This document shows, in pieces, positions 17,788 to 26,168 of a stretch of DNA of 53,974 bases. The position numbers were made by a program, and so were the translations under genes. Every line of letters begins with the position of its first letter. The stretch's first letter is position 1. This DNA comes from Treponema sp. (GTDB lineage Bacteria > Spirochaetota > Spirochaetia > Treponematales > Treponemataceae), in NCBI GenBank assembly GCA_024687165.1, contig JAILEY010000001.1:1-53974 (forward strand), written 5' to 3'. The notes beneath the pieces were generated by a model. That model had not been told where the DNA came from. It ran no database searches and saw nothing but the letters and a program-made list of their open reading frames with translations.

Positions 17788-19278
17788 TTAATTATACAAT
17801 AGAGAATAATTCAATGCAAGTTTGAAATATTCATGAAGGGATTTCTGTGGTTCATGTTTTTTCATGAATGCAATGAAGGGTAGAAGTGAATAAAGATACT
17901 CATTTTTGCAGACTGAAAAATTTTCTTTTAAAATGAGTTTTTCAAGATTTAATTTCCAGTCATTGAAAAAGTCATTATAATTAAAATCTTTTGATTCTAT
18001 TCTGCTGATTTTATTTTTTGTGCATGGATTAAGTAAAATATTGTTTTCAATTTTTAAGCCTGAAGAAATTGCCCAATCTTCAAGAGTTTTTTTATAGCTT
18101 TCAAGAACCTCTGTTGTAAATTTATTTTTGCTAAGTGGAATAAGTTCTGTTCTGAACATGAGTGATGTATAAAGTTGTTCTGTTGTATTTGTCTTAAAGC
18201 CTGTTACTCCGAAATTGCGCTCAAGATAAGTTCCATTTGCATAAGGCTTACCGTTTGTGTATGAAAAATCTGCTCCAAAAAGTTCTGTTTTTTTAAATCC
18301 CATTATCCGTGCTATGTCGCAGCAGGCTATAGTTACAGTTCCGCTTCCTGTATGAATTAACGGAACGTTTGTGGTGCATAGTGCAAGAGCCGAAAGAGGA
18401 TGTCCGCTTTGTATGAATTTAATTTTATGTCCAAGCTTTAATACATGTTCTGCAGCTTTAGGATTTGAACAGATGTCGAATATAAAAGTTGTATAATTTT
18501 TTGAACTTGCTTCTGGTGCTGTCATGAAGTGCCTTGCTGAAATTCTTTGTGCATCAACACATACTGCAATTTCGGGAATTATATCGTTTTCAAGAAGTAC
18601 CGGATAAGCTGTGTCTGTTGAAATTATAAAATAGCTCTTTCGATTTTCTTTCAGCTTTTTTATTGAAGAATCCAAAGTAGGTCCTGCTGCTATTACTGCT
18701 GCTGTAAGATTTTTGCCTGCTTCAGGAAATTCATTTTGTGATGCTTTAAAGTTGTTTCTTAAATTTAAGAGGATATTTCTTTGCCATATTAATCCAAAAT
18801 GTGACTGAACTGAGAAGTCTGCCTTTATATGTTTTATTGCTGCATTAAATCCTGATAAAAGCAGTTGTGAAGTTTCTTTATTTTCATTTTCCCAGGATCT
18901 TAAAAAAAATGCTGTAATGTTTGAGTGTAGTGCAGGTAAGTAGTTTTCCATCAGTGTTGTAATAAAATCCTTTTGAGTGCATAGAACAATTTTTTGACAT
19001 TCTTTTAATTTTTTTGAATTTTCAAATTGAAGTGAATATTCCAGACTTTCTTCATCTGCTTCAACTGCAATTATTAGTGAGATGTTTTTATCGTCTATAA
19101 GATTTTTAATATGAAATCCGCCGCCTATTCCAAAGACAACAACAGCTCCTTCATAGTTCTCTGGTAAAATTGTTTTTTCTGAAGAAGGATTATATTTTGA
19201 ATGAACTGGTCTTTTTGATAGAAATAGAGGAATTATTTCATTTGATTTTGTTGTGAATATTTCTTTTGAGTAAATCAT
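17788..19278 (-). CDS. Maf-like DUF115 protein, candidate flagellin glycosyltransferase (copy 1)
   Basis: A protein of 496 residues of the motility-accessory-factor / MptE-like DUF115 family. The N-terminal part has the 'LFLSKRPVHSKYNPSSE' region and VVVFGIGGGFHI. The central DUF115 core shows VIAAGPTLDSSI, FIISTDTAYPVLL, IAVCVDAQR and GSGTVTIACCDIA...ELFGADFSY. In Campylobacter, Helicobacter, Clostridium and Aeromonas, Maf proteins attach nonulosonic acids to flagellin, and this is the likely role given the neuB-like gene in the window. It lies 1 nt after copy 2 and 6 nt before the degenerate GGDEF-like gene. The enzyme function is inferred from family and context. Confidence 0.82.
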   Translation of the reverse strand: MIYSKEIFTTKSNEIIPLFLSKRPVHSKYNPSSEKTILPENYEGAVVVFGIGGGFHIKNLIDDKNISLIIAVEADEESLEYSLQFENSKKLKECQKIVLCTQKDFITTLMENYLPALHSNITAFFLRSWENENKETSQLLLSGFNAAIKHIKADFSVQSHFGLIWQRNILLNLRNNFKASQNEFPEAGKNLTAAVIAAGPTLDSSIKKLKENRKSYFIISTDTAYPVLLENDIIPEIAVCVDAQRISARHFMTAPEASSKNYTTFIFDICSNPKAAEHVLKLGHKIKFIQSGHPLSALALCTTNVPLIHTGSGTVTIACCDIARIMGFKKTELFGADFSYTNGKPYANGTYLERNFGVTGFKTNTTEQLYTSLMFRTELIPLSKNKFTTEVLESYKKTLEDWAISSGLKIENNILLNPCTKNKISRIESKDFNYNDFFNDWKLNLEKLILKENFSVCKNEYLYSLLPFIAFMKKHEPQKSLHEYFKLALNYSLLYN

Positions 19279-19279
19279 T

Positions 19280-20755
19280 TTATTTTCCCAGAGATTTTAA
19301 GATATCCTTTTCAAAAGAATTCATCTTTAATTCAAGTTCTTTTCTTTTTGATTCATCGTTTGATCGGTTGAATGAAATCCACTCTGCTGTGAATGCTTCC
19401 TTTTTCCATTCTTCACTTTTACATCTTTCGAAAATAATTTTAGTCAGTGTATTGATTCTTTCATCCTGATTGAATTCTTTTGTTGTATTTATAAATTTTA
19501 TTTTGCTTCCGTTTTTATTTTTCTCAAAGTCGATTTCAGCTTTTTCCCAGCCTACATCAATTACAGAACCCAGGTTGTTTTTATATGGATATCCATCGCT
19601 TAATCTAAAAAGTCTGTTTTTAAAGTCTGTGTTTTTAAACCATGACCTGTAAATTTCAAGTGAGTCATTTTTAAAGCATGATGGTGCAATTCTTGTTTCT
19701 GAATTTAAAAGTCTTGTATCAAATCTCGCTGCGTTTATTTCAAGTTCATTTGGCTGAGTGTGTGAAAATCCTGTTGAAGGGGAGAGATCTAATCCGCAGA
19801 AGTATATATTTTCTGTCGTTAGGTTTAATGCTAGTTGTGCAGCAGTACCGCTTACGCTTCCATTTCTTTGTGCCGGAGTTTTTGTATATCCGCATGATTT
19901 GAGAATTTCTTCTGAAATTCCATCTCCGTAAAATAATGGAATTACTTTTGTGTTTATAATATTTTCTGCAAAATAACATCCTTCAGCAGGTAATGCGAGC
20001 GGAATGTTGTGTTTTTTTAATGCAAATGAAAGATGAAGTTTTGCCCAGTATCCGCCGTCTGTAGATATGCACATGTCAGGAATAATATTTCTGTTTACAA
20101 GTGGTGAAAGTGCGGAAGAAACTGCAATCAAAAAAAACTTTTTTCTGTTTTCTTTAATTTTATTCAGGCTTGAAAAAAGACTGGGACCGCTTGCGCATAT
20201 TACAACAGGAATGTTTCCTTTTTGTATTTCAAGTGTATTTTTTGCAAATGTGCAGAATCTTAAAGTATTTTTTGTCCAGCGCTTTGCAAAATATGACCTT
20301 GTCGCAAGAACACTTCTGCTTTTTAATACTGCAGATTTTATTGCATTCCATGCTATCGAATTTTCCTGTTTGAAAACTTTTTCGCTTGCTTTCCAGGAAA
20401 GAAAAACGCATGAAGAAATTCCTTCTTCTCCCATATATGAAAAAATCTCTTCACTTAGTGCAGCTTCTTCTTTTATATAAAACGTTTTATTCCATTCGTT
20501 GTCATATTGTGAGAAATCCTGTACATAGCGTATGCAGCAAATTTTTGCTTCCGGATATTTTTCTTTCAGGTATCTGGCGCAGTATGAGACTGCAGGTTCT
20601 GTTAACAGTATGTATTTGGGAGAAAAGGGTACTGGTGCTGTTTGTACGAATCTTTCTGCTTCTTTACACGGATCATAGGATGAATGAAGCATTATTCCGT
20701 CTGCTGAACATGAGGTCTGATTATTTTTTGCTTTTATAAATTCGATTTTATGCAT
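19280..20755 (-). CDS. Maf-like DUF115 protein, candidate flagellin glycosyltransferase (copy 2)
   Basis: A protein of 491 residues and a diverged paralogue of the next gene. The N-terminus has the Maf-typical 'LHSSYDPCKEAERFVQ' and YILLTEPAVSY. The DUF115 core shows PVVICASGPSLFSSL, FLIAVSSALSPLV, MCISTDGGYW and GSVSGTAAQLALNL...IYFCGLDLS. Two adjacent paralogues are common where bacteria modify more than one flagellin, and two flaB genes are present at 45.5-47.7 kb. The ATG at 20755 comes 6 nt after the T-run of a terminator-like hairpin, so there is no room for its own promoter and no Shine-Dalgarno. Expression probably depends on read-through from the acidic-protein gene. Confidence 0.82.
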   Translation of the reverse strand: MHKIEFIKAKNNQTSCSADGIMLHSSYDPCKEAERFVQTAPVPFSPKYILLTEPAVSYCARYLKEKYPEAKICCIRYVQDFSQYDNEWNKTFYIKEEAALSEEIFSYMGEEGISSCVFLSWKASEKVFKQENSIAWNAIKSAVLKSRSVLATRSYFAKRWTKNTLRFCTFAKNTLEIQKGNIPVVICASGPSLFSSLNKIKENRKKFFLIAVSSALSPLVNRNIIPDMCISTDGGYWAKLHLSFALKKHNIPLALPAEGCYFAENIINTKVIPLFYGDGISEEILKSCGYTKTPAQRNGSVSGTAAQLALNLTTENIYFCGLDLSPSTGFSHTQPNELEINAARFDTRLLNSETRIAPSCFKNDSLEIYRSWFKNTDFKNRLFRLSDGYPYKNNLGSVIDVGWEKAEIDFEKNKNGSKIKFINTTKEFNQDERINTLTKIIFERCKSEEWKKEAFTAEWISFNRSNDESKRKELELKMNSFEKDILKSLGK

Positions 20756-20761
20756 GGTTAC

Positions 20762-20791
20762 AAAAAAGGCTGCCTAAGTTATAGACAGCCT
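20762..20791 (-). terminator. Terminator-like hairpin between acidic-protein gene and Maf copy 2
   Basis: On the minus strand AGGCTG (20791-20786), a 13-nt loop and CAGCCT (20772-20767) run into six T's, the form of an intrinsic terminator. It ends 6 nt before the ATG of the next gene, so it may work as a partial terminator or attenuator. Confidence 0.7.
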
Positions 20792-20817
20792 GAATTTTTA
20801 TTTTCTCATTCTGTATT

Positions 20818-23800
20818 TCATGAAAGACCAAGTTCTGCGAAGAGCTTTTTATAAGTCTCAAACTGTTCAGACTGTGCAAACTCTTCAATCTTTTCTTCTG
20901 GAAGATTTTCAAGAAGCTGATCCATGTATGCAAGTACAGAGCGGATTTCATCTTTCATGTTTTCCGGAATATCTGAAGTTGATGAAGTCTTTGTTTCAGC
21001 TGTTTTTTCTTCAGTAACTGTATTTTCTGCGGTAATTTCAGATTCTTCTGTAACTGCACTTTCTTCAATAACCGGTTCTCCTGTAACAGCATTTTCTGCA
21101 ATCACTGGTTCTTCTGTTTCTGCAGTTTCCGGTTCTGGAAGCTTTTCGTTGTTTTCCCATGTATTGAAAACTTCTTCCAAAGGTTCTTCACTTATTCCTG
21201 TTTCAAGATTTTCGTCTTCTTCATCTTCATTTTCATCTTCGGCTTCATCGCTGAAATCCATTGATGCTGCAGGATCAGAAGTGAGGAAATCCATGTTTCC
21301 GTCTGTTAATGGTTCTGTTTCTGGAAGAATTGATTCAAGAGTAGGTGAAGGAATGTCATCATCTGTGATAATTGAACTGTCTGCTTCAACAACATCTTCT
21401 TCGTTGTCATCCTTGATTTCACTGCTCATAAGATCAGTGTCTGCTGATTCAACAAGAACATCGTCTACAGTAGGAACTTCAATTTCTTCTTCTGCTTCAC
21501 TTTCCTGTGTTTCATCAAAAACTGGTTCTTCAAGGTTTTCTTCTTCAAAGTTCATTGAAAGACCATTGTCAATTTCTTCTTCTTTCTGTTCTCCAATTTC
21601 TCCAGCTGGAGCAAAATCAGCAGAGTTAAGAATATTTGTCAACTCATCTCCGCTGAGTGCGATTGTATCATCCTCATCAGTGTCTGCAAAGAATCCTGTA
21701 TCTTCTTCCTTTGCTGAATTTTCTGTTGAATCTTCAATTTCCTGAGATTCTGAATCTTCTGTCGTAAGCTGGTCTTCTACTGCAGGATTTTCATTTTCTG
21801 AAGAAGAAATTCCGTTCTTCTTGATTGTTTCGAATTCGTCTTTTAGTCCGTTGATTTCAGTTCTCAAGTTTGCAAGTTCGCTTGAAATCTGTTTAAGAAT
21901 TGCTTCGCTTTCGTCAGACATATTATTTTCCTTTTCTATTTCAGAATCTTCTTCCTGAATGACAGGTTCTTCCATCGCAGGTGATTCAGCTGGAGTTTCA
22001 GTCTGTACATTTGACTTTTCAACTTCCACTTCATCTTTTTCTGTTGAACTTGTCTTTACAAATACACTGTAGATTTTCTTTTCTTCCTCATCTGTTTCAT
22101 CTGAATCGTTTTCATCAGAATCAGAAGTAAGGAATGCAGTTTCTTCTTCAAATGTATCTGGTATAGGCTGTGTTTCTGTTTCTTCGACAGGCTGACTTGA
22201 AAGTTTGTCAAAGTCATCCAGAGTTAATGAAACTCCTGTCATGTCATAATCCGGACCTTTGTCAATATAGGCACTTACATCAAGGTCTTTTTCTTCCATA
22301 CTGTCTCCTGCCGATTCATCTGCTTCATCTGAAGTTTCAGAAGAGTCTTCCATTACGAATGTTTTATCTTCTGAGTTTTCTTCATTATTATTTTCTGCAG
22401 CTATTTCATCCTGATCCGATTCAAATACTTTTTCCATTTCATCATCAGAAATAATTCCTGTAGAATCAAAAGCTTCTTCATCAGGTTCATCAACTACCGG
22501 AGGTTCTTCAAATGATGTTTCATCTGTAACAACATCTGCTGCGATATTATTAAGTGTTTCCATATCGAGGGTAGTGCTGTCATCATCAAAAGCAGAAGTT
22601 TCATTGTTTTCTGCAGCAGCGACTGTTTCAAAATTGAAATCATCTTCAGAAGCTGTTTCTGAAGATTCTTCAGTTGTGTTTTCTTCAATTACAGGTTCTT
22701 CAAGTGAAGGTTTTTCAAGTAAAGGTTCTTCTGTGACTGTATCCTCTGCATCACCTTTTTCAAGTGCATTTTCATCAAGCACAGGTTCTTCAAGAGAAGT
22801 TTCGTCTGTAACAACATCAGCTGCTATATTATTGAGCGTTTCCATATCGAGGGTAGTGCTGTCATCATCAAAAGCCGATGTTTCATTGTTATCTGCAGTA
22901 GCAACTGTTTCAAAATTAAAATCATCATCGGATGTTGTTTCTGTAGTTTCTTCAGTTGCAGATTCATCAATTGCATTTTCATCAATCACAGGTTCTTCAA
23001 TTGTATTTTCTTCAATTACTGGCTCTTCAAATGAAGGTTCGTCAGCTTCAGATTCAGATTCTGCTGATTCTTCTTCATCATGCTTTATGTATTTTTCAAT
23101 GAGCGTTCCGTCTTCATTGTACGGACCTGTTACACCAATTCCGCCGTCTGTAAAACCTTCGTCGCCCATGAATTCATCAACGCTGAATTCTTCTTCTTCT
23201 TCTTCTCCAGAGGCTTCTTCAGTACTTTCTGTTTCAAAAGCTTCTGCCGTTGTATCTTCTGCTGTTTCAGATGTTTCTTCTGTTACAGGTACTTGAATTT
23301 CTTCTTCAACCGGATTTTCAATCATTGATTCAAAATCATCTGCATTGAATTCATTTTTTGAAGTTTCATCAGGAGCATCAAAATCAGGAAGTGTAAAGTC
23401 ATCACCTTCGTCTTCATTTTCAGGTACTGCAAGATCCTGATCCAAAGTTTCCGGAATTTCTATTTCATCCTGTTCATCTGTGTCTGAAACTTCAATTTCA
23501 TTTTCCTGAATAGAGTTTTCATCCAGAGCAAATTCATCTTCTGGTGTTACCTGAATATTTTCTTGAAACATAGGCTCCTGTTTATCCTCCTGGTTTTCCT
23601 GTACTTCCTGTTCTTTAGTTTCTGCAGTGGAATCAAGTGGAGCTTTATTTCCTGATTCGTCCTCAATATTGTCAAAAAGAGCATCCACATCAAAGTCATC
23701 GTCTGGAGATGAAAGATCTGTAGCTTGCTGCTTTTGTGTTTCTTCTACATCGTCTTTTGTAATATCGATTTCGTAATCTTCATCATCTGATGATTCGTCT

Positions 23801-24882
23801 TCTACAACAGTTTCATTATCTGAATCACTTTCTTCTTCATCAATTGTCATTTCGTAATCAACAGGTCCTGCGGCAACTTTATTTGCACTTTCATCGCCGA
23901 TTACAGGATTGAGGTTTTCTGATTCATCATCAATTCCAAAATCTGAAAGATCGATTTCTTCTGATTCTGTTGAAGTTTCTGTTGATGCATGATGATTTTC
24001 TGCTGCAACTCTCTTATCTGGATTTTCATCCTGAATGCTGTCAAAGAGACTGTCAAAATTCTCTGCACTGTCTCCGTCAGAAAAATCATTGAGATCAAGG
24101 CTTGTGTCGCTGTTTTCCTGATTTGTTTCAAAAGGATTTTCGTCATCAAATTCAAGATCTATATCAAGAGGGTCTGTTTCTTCAATTTCCTGCATTTCCT
24201 GTTTATCTGCAGTGAATGATTCTCCGCCCATGAAGGAGTCAAGATCAATGTTTCCGTCACCGAAGGATGGTGCGTCATCTCCCATAAATGCACTCAGGTC
24301 AACGTCTCCATCTTCGCTGCTTGAAGAATCTCCCATGAAGGAATCAAGATCTACTTCTCCGTCTGGTACTGATGAAGCAGGGGATGAATTGTCATCGCTC
24401 ATAAATGAATCAAGATCGACTTCACCATCAGGAATTTCTGCATTTGCTTCATCAACTGGTGCTGATTCTTCCTGTGGTACTGTGCTTTCTGCTGCTTCTC
24501 CAGATTCTTCCATAAAGGAATCAATGTCTATTTCACCGTCAAGACCTGAAAAATTATCATCTGTTTCTGCGGCCGGCTGTTCTGGTGAATCTTCTGTAAC
24601 TTTTGTCTCTTCCTGAGTAAGTTCATTTCCGTCTACTGTATCAGCTAAATCATCAGGGTTAAATTCTGTAATTTCTGTTTTTTCTTCGAATGAGTTTTCT
24701 GTTACATCGTTTGCAGCTGTAATATTTTTTTCAAGGGCTTCTATATTAAAATCATCAAGGTTGATTTCATCTGTTGAGTCTGTTTCATTTTTTTCTACGT
24801 TCACTGCCGCATCCTGTGGAGGTGTCTTTATCCAAACTCCGTATTCGTCAAGTTCACTTTTATTGTTTGAAGAGTCGCTCAT
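20818..24882 (-). CDS. Very acidic repeat protein of unknown function
   Basis: A protein of 1354 residues made mostly of Asp, Glu, Ser and Thr, with almost no aromatic or basic residues. The ATG at 24882 follows AAGGGGATTTT; an upstream ATG at 24903 is less likely. Features in order: an N-terminal DEYGVWIKTPP motif; five copies of 'DGEVDLDSFMGDD'-type units (about 24225-24541); a long acidic region; two ~94-residue near-identical units (around 22500-23070) containing DDDSTTLDMETLNNIAADV; a short coiled coil (SEAILKQISSELANLRTEI); and a C-terminal helical domain (MDQLLENLPEEKIEEFAQ...KKLFAELGL). No signal peptide is seen, so it is probably cytoplasmic and disordered between its ends. It precedes the Maf-like genes on the same strand. 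Confidence 0.85.
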   Translation of the reverse strand: MSDSSNNKSELDEYGVWIKTPPQDAAVNVEKNETDSTDEINLDDFNIEALEKNITAANDVTENSFEEKTEITEFNPDDLADTVDGNELTQEETKVTEDSPEQPAAETDDNFSGLDGEIDIDSFMEESGEAAESTVPQEESAPVDEANAEIPDGEVDLDSFMSDDNSSPASSVPDGEVDLDSFMGDSSSSEDGDVDLSAFMGDDAPSFGDGNIDLDSFMGGESFTADKQEMQEIEETDPLDIDLEFDDENPFETNQENSDTSLDLNDFSDGDSAENFDSLFDSIQDENPDKRVAAENHHASTETSTESEEIDLSDFGIDDESENLNPVIGDESANKVAAGPVDYEMTIDEEESDSDNETVVEDESSDDEDYEIDITKDDVEETQKQQATDLSSPDDDFDVDALFDNIEDESGNKAPLDSTAETKEQEVQENQEDKQEPMFQENIQVTPEDEFALDENSIQENEIEVSDTDEQDEIEIPETLDQDLAVPENEDEGDDFTLPDFDAPDETSKNEFNADDFESMIENPVEEEIQVPVTEETSETAEDTTAEAFETESTEEASGEEEEEEFSVDEFMGDEGFTDGGIGVTGPYNEDGTLIEKYIKHDEEESAESESEADEPSFEEPVIEENTIEEPVIDENAIDESATEETTETTSDDDFNFETVATADNNETSAFDDDSTTLDMETLNNIAADVVTDETSLEEPVLDENALEKGDAEDTVTEEPLLEKPSLEEPVIEENTTEESSETASEDDFNFETVAAAENNETSAFDDDSTTLDMETLNNIAADVVTDETSFEEPPVVDEPDEEAFDSTGIISDDEMEKVFESDQDEIAAENNNEENSEDKTFVMEDSSETSDEADESAGDSMEEKDLDVSAYIDKGPDYDMTGVSLTLDDFDKLSSQPVEETETQPIPDTFEEETAFLTSDSDENDSDETDEEEKKIYSVFVKTSSTEKDEVEVEKSNVQTETPAESPAMEEPVIQEEDSEIEKENNMSDESEAILKQISSELANLRTEINGLKDEFETIKKNGISSSENENPAVEDQLTTEDSESQEIEDSTENSAKEEDTGFFADTDEDDTIALSGDELTNILNSADFAPAGEIGEQKEEEIDNGLSMNFEEENLEEPVFDETQESEAEEEIEVPTVDDVLVESADTDLMSSEIKDDNEEDVVEADSSIITDDDIPSPTLESILPETEPLTDGNMDFLTSDPAASMDFSDEAEDENEDEEDENLETGISEEPLEEVFNTWENNEKLPEPETAETEEPVIAENAVTGEPVIEESAVTEESEITAENTVTEEKTAETKTSSTSDIPENMKDEIRSVLAYMDQLLENLPEEKIEEFAQSEQFETYKKLFAELGLS
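22500..23070 (-). repeat. Two tandem ~282-bp coding repeats in the acidic-protein gene
   Basis: The block around CATATCGAGGGTAGTGCTGT occurs at 22561 and again at 22843, an offset of 282 bp (94 codons). Flanking codons for SAFDDDSTTLDMETLNNIA and NFETVA are nearly identical between the copies, with scattered third-position changes. Confidence 0.85.
24225..24541 (-). repeat. Five short DSFM coding repeats in the acidic-protein gene
   Basis: The encoded units are GEIDIDSFM, GEVDLDSFM, GEVDLDSFM, GDVDLSAFM and GNIDLDSFM, each followed by two or three acidic residues and a variable spacer. They read on the minus strand near the protein's N-terminus. Confidence 0.85.
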
Positions 24883-25065
24883 AAAATCCCCTTGTAAATT
24901 CATGTTGCTGGATATTCAAAAAAATATAATATCACTCTTTGATTATCGACAGAAAACCCAGATTTCAATACTTATTTTATCACAAATCCCATATAAATTC
25001 TATAAAATTTTATAGGAGAAGAAAATTGCATGTTTTTCAGTCAATTTTAAATCTTTATTAACCGA

Positions 25066-25073
25066 TATAAAAT
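25066..25073 (+). promoter_or_regulatory. Candidate -10 box of the DivIC-like gene
   Basis: TATAAAAT (25066-25073) ends 5 nt before the ATG at 25079. There is no Shine-Dalgarno between them, so the message would be leaderless or nearly so. Confidence 0.45.
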
Positions 25074-25078
25074 TTATA

Positions 25079-25576
25079 ATGAAATGTTTTAGATTTTTGT
25101 TCGCAGTTTTTTTCGGGACTCTTGTATATGTCCTGATTTCTGTTCCTATGGGAAATAATGGTTTTTTTGCAGAAAAAAAGCTTAAGGAACAGAAGCAGAT
25201 TATAAGTGCCCATACGGCATCAATTGAAAATATTAACAGCGAACTCTCTCTTGAAAAAAATGCGCTCGAACATGACCTTGATGTGATTGCAGCTTATGCA
25301 AAAAAACTCGGTTATGTTTCAGAAAATGAAAAGCTTATAAAGGTAAGTGGTCTTCCATCAAGGGAAACTCATGTTTTTAATCCTGGAACTGCAGAATATC
25401 ACCGGGAAACTCCAATGATTTCTGAAGGCTTCTGTAAAATTGCAGCATTGATTGTTATGGTACTTGTGTATATGATATTACTGATTATGGATATCAACCG
25501 TGGACTTGTTGATTTTTCATCTATCAAAAATATTTTTAAATCATCACAAAGCGTAACAATATATGACATGCAGTAA
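25079..25576 (+). CDS. Septum formation initiator (DivIC/FtsB-like) protein
   Basis: A protein of 165 residues. TM1 (about 4-22, FLFAVFFGTLVYVLISV) leads to GNNGFFAEKKLKEQKQII, a coiled coil (about 30-75) and the DVIAAYAKKLGYVSENEKLIKV end typical of DivIC/FtsB proteins, which bridge the division proteins FtsL and FtsQ/DivIB at the septum. It then departs from the family: a second transmembrane helix (about 117-139) and a cytoplasmic tail are present where FtsB normally ends at ~105 residues. The gene overlaps tsaC by 14 nt. The family call rests on the TM, GNxGF and coiled-coil order; the extension is unusual. Confidence 0.78.
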   Translation: MKCFRFLFAVFFGTLVYVLISVPMGNNGFFAEKKLKEQKQIISAHTASIENINSELSLEKNALEHDLDVIAAYAKKLGYVSENEKLIKVSGLPSRETHVFNPGTAEYHRETPMISEGFCKIAALIVMVLVYMILLIMDINRGLVDFSSIKNIFKSSQSVTIYDMQ

Positions 25577-26153
25577 ATCTTTTGAAAATATCACTCTTGT
25601 TTCTTCACTTTTAAAAAAGGGTGAGGTTGTTATTTTGCCGACTGACACAGTTTATGGTTTCAGCGGTATTGTAGACTTAAAAAAATCTGAAATTTACAAA
25701 ACTGATGATAAAATCAGAAAGATTAAGGGACGGGAAGAATCAAAGCCCCTTATTCAGCTTATTTCATCTGTTGAAGAAATCTTTAAATATACTGAAATTG
25801 ATCTTCCGTCTGCGTTGCTTTCTAAATGGCCGGGCTCTCTTACAATAATCGTTCCTGTAAAAAAGGATTGCGTTTTAAATGAATTAGTTCCAACTGTTGC
25901 TTTCAGATGCCCCGGAGATGAATGGCTTAGAAATGTAATTGCAGAATGTGGTGCACCGGTTTACAGCACGAGTGTAAACAGAAGCGGCTTTCCGGTTCTT
26001 GAAAAAATCAGTGAAATAAAAAGGGAATTTGAAAATGAAGTTTCCCTGATTGTTGAAGACGGTGATAAGGTTTGTTCTTTGCCTTCAACTCTTGTGCTGT
26101 TAAATGATGACGATTCTTTTAAGATTCTTCGCCAGGGTAGTGTTGTTCTGTAA
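25563..26153 (+). CDS. tsaC: Threonylcarbamoyl-AMP synthase (Sua5/YrdC/TsaC)
   Basis: Makes threonylcarbamoyl-AMP from threonine, bicarbonate and ATP, the first step of the t6A37 modification of ANN-decoding tRNAs. It has 196 residues, the short TsaC form without the Sua5 C-terminal domain. Visible motifs are VVILPTDTVYGFSG, the KIRKIKGREESKPL segment that binds ATP and carbonate, the SLTIIVP strand and the STSVNRSG signature. The partner genes tsaB and tsaE are at 39.5-40.7 kb in the same window; tsaD is not seen. It overlaps the DivIC-like gene by 14 nt and probably shares its transcript. Confidence 0.92.
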   Translation: MTCSKSFENITLVSSLLKKGEVVILPTDTVYGFSGIVDLKKSEIYKTDDKIRKIKGREESKPLIQLISSVEEIFKYTEIDLPSALLSKWPGSLTIIVPVKKDCVLNELVPTVAFRCPGDEWLRNVIAECGAPVYSTSVNRSGFPVLEKISEIKREFENEVSLIVEDGDKVCSLPSTLVLLNDDDSFKILRQGSVVL

Positions 26154-26168
26154 AATTATCTAGAAGAT

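Noticed and set aside
20924..23296. Long plus-strand open frames, serine-rich, opposite the acidic protein (20924-21745, 22574-23296)
   Set aside because: They are the antisense of GAA/GAT/TCT-rich codons and translate to Ser runs with no start signal. The minus-strand gene explains the region.
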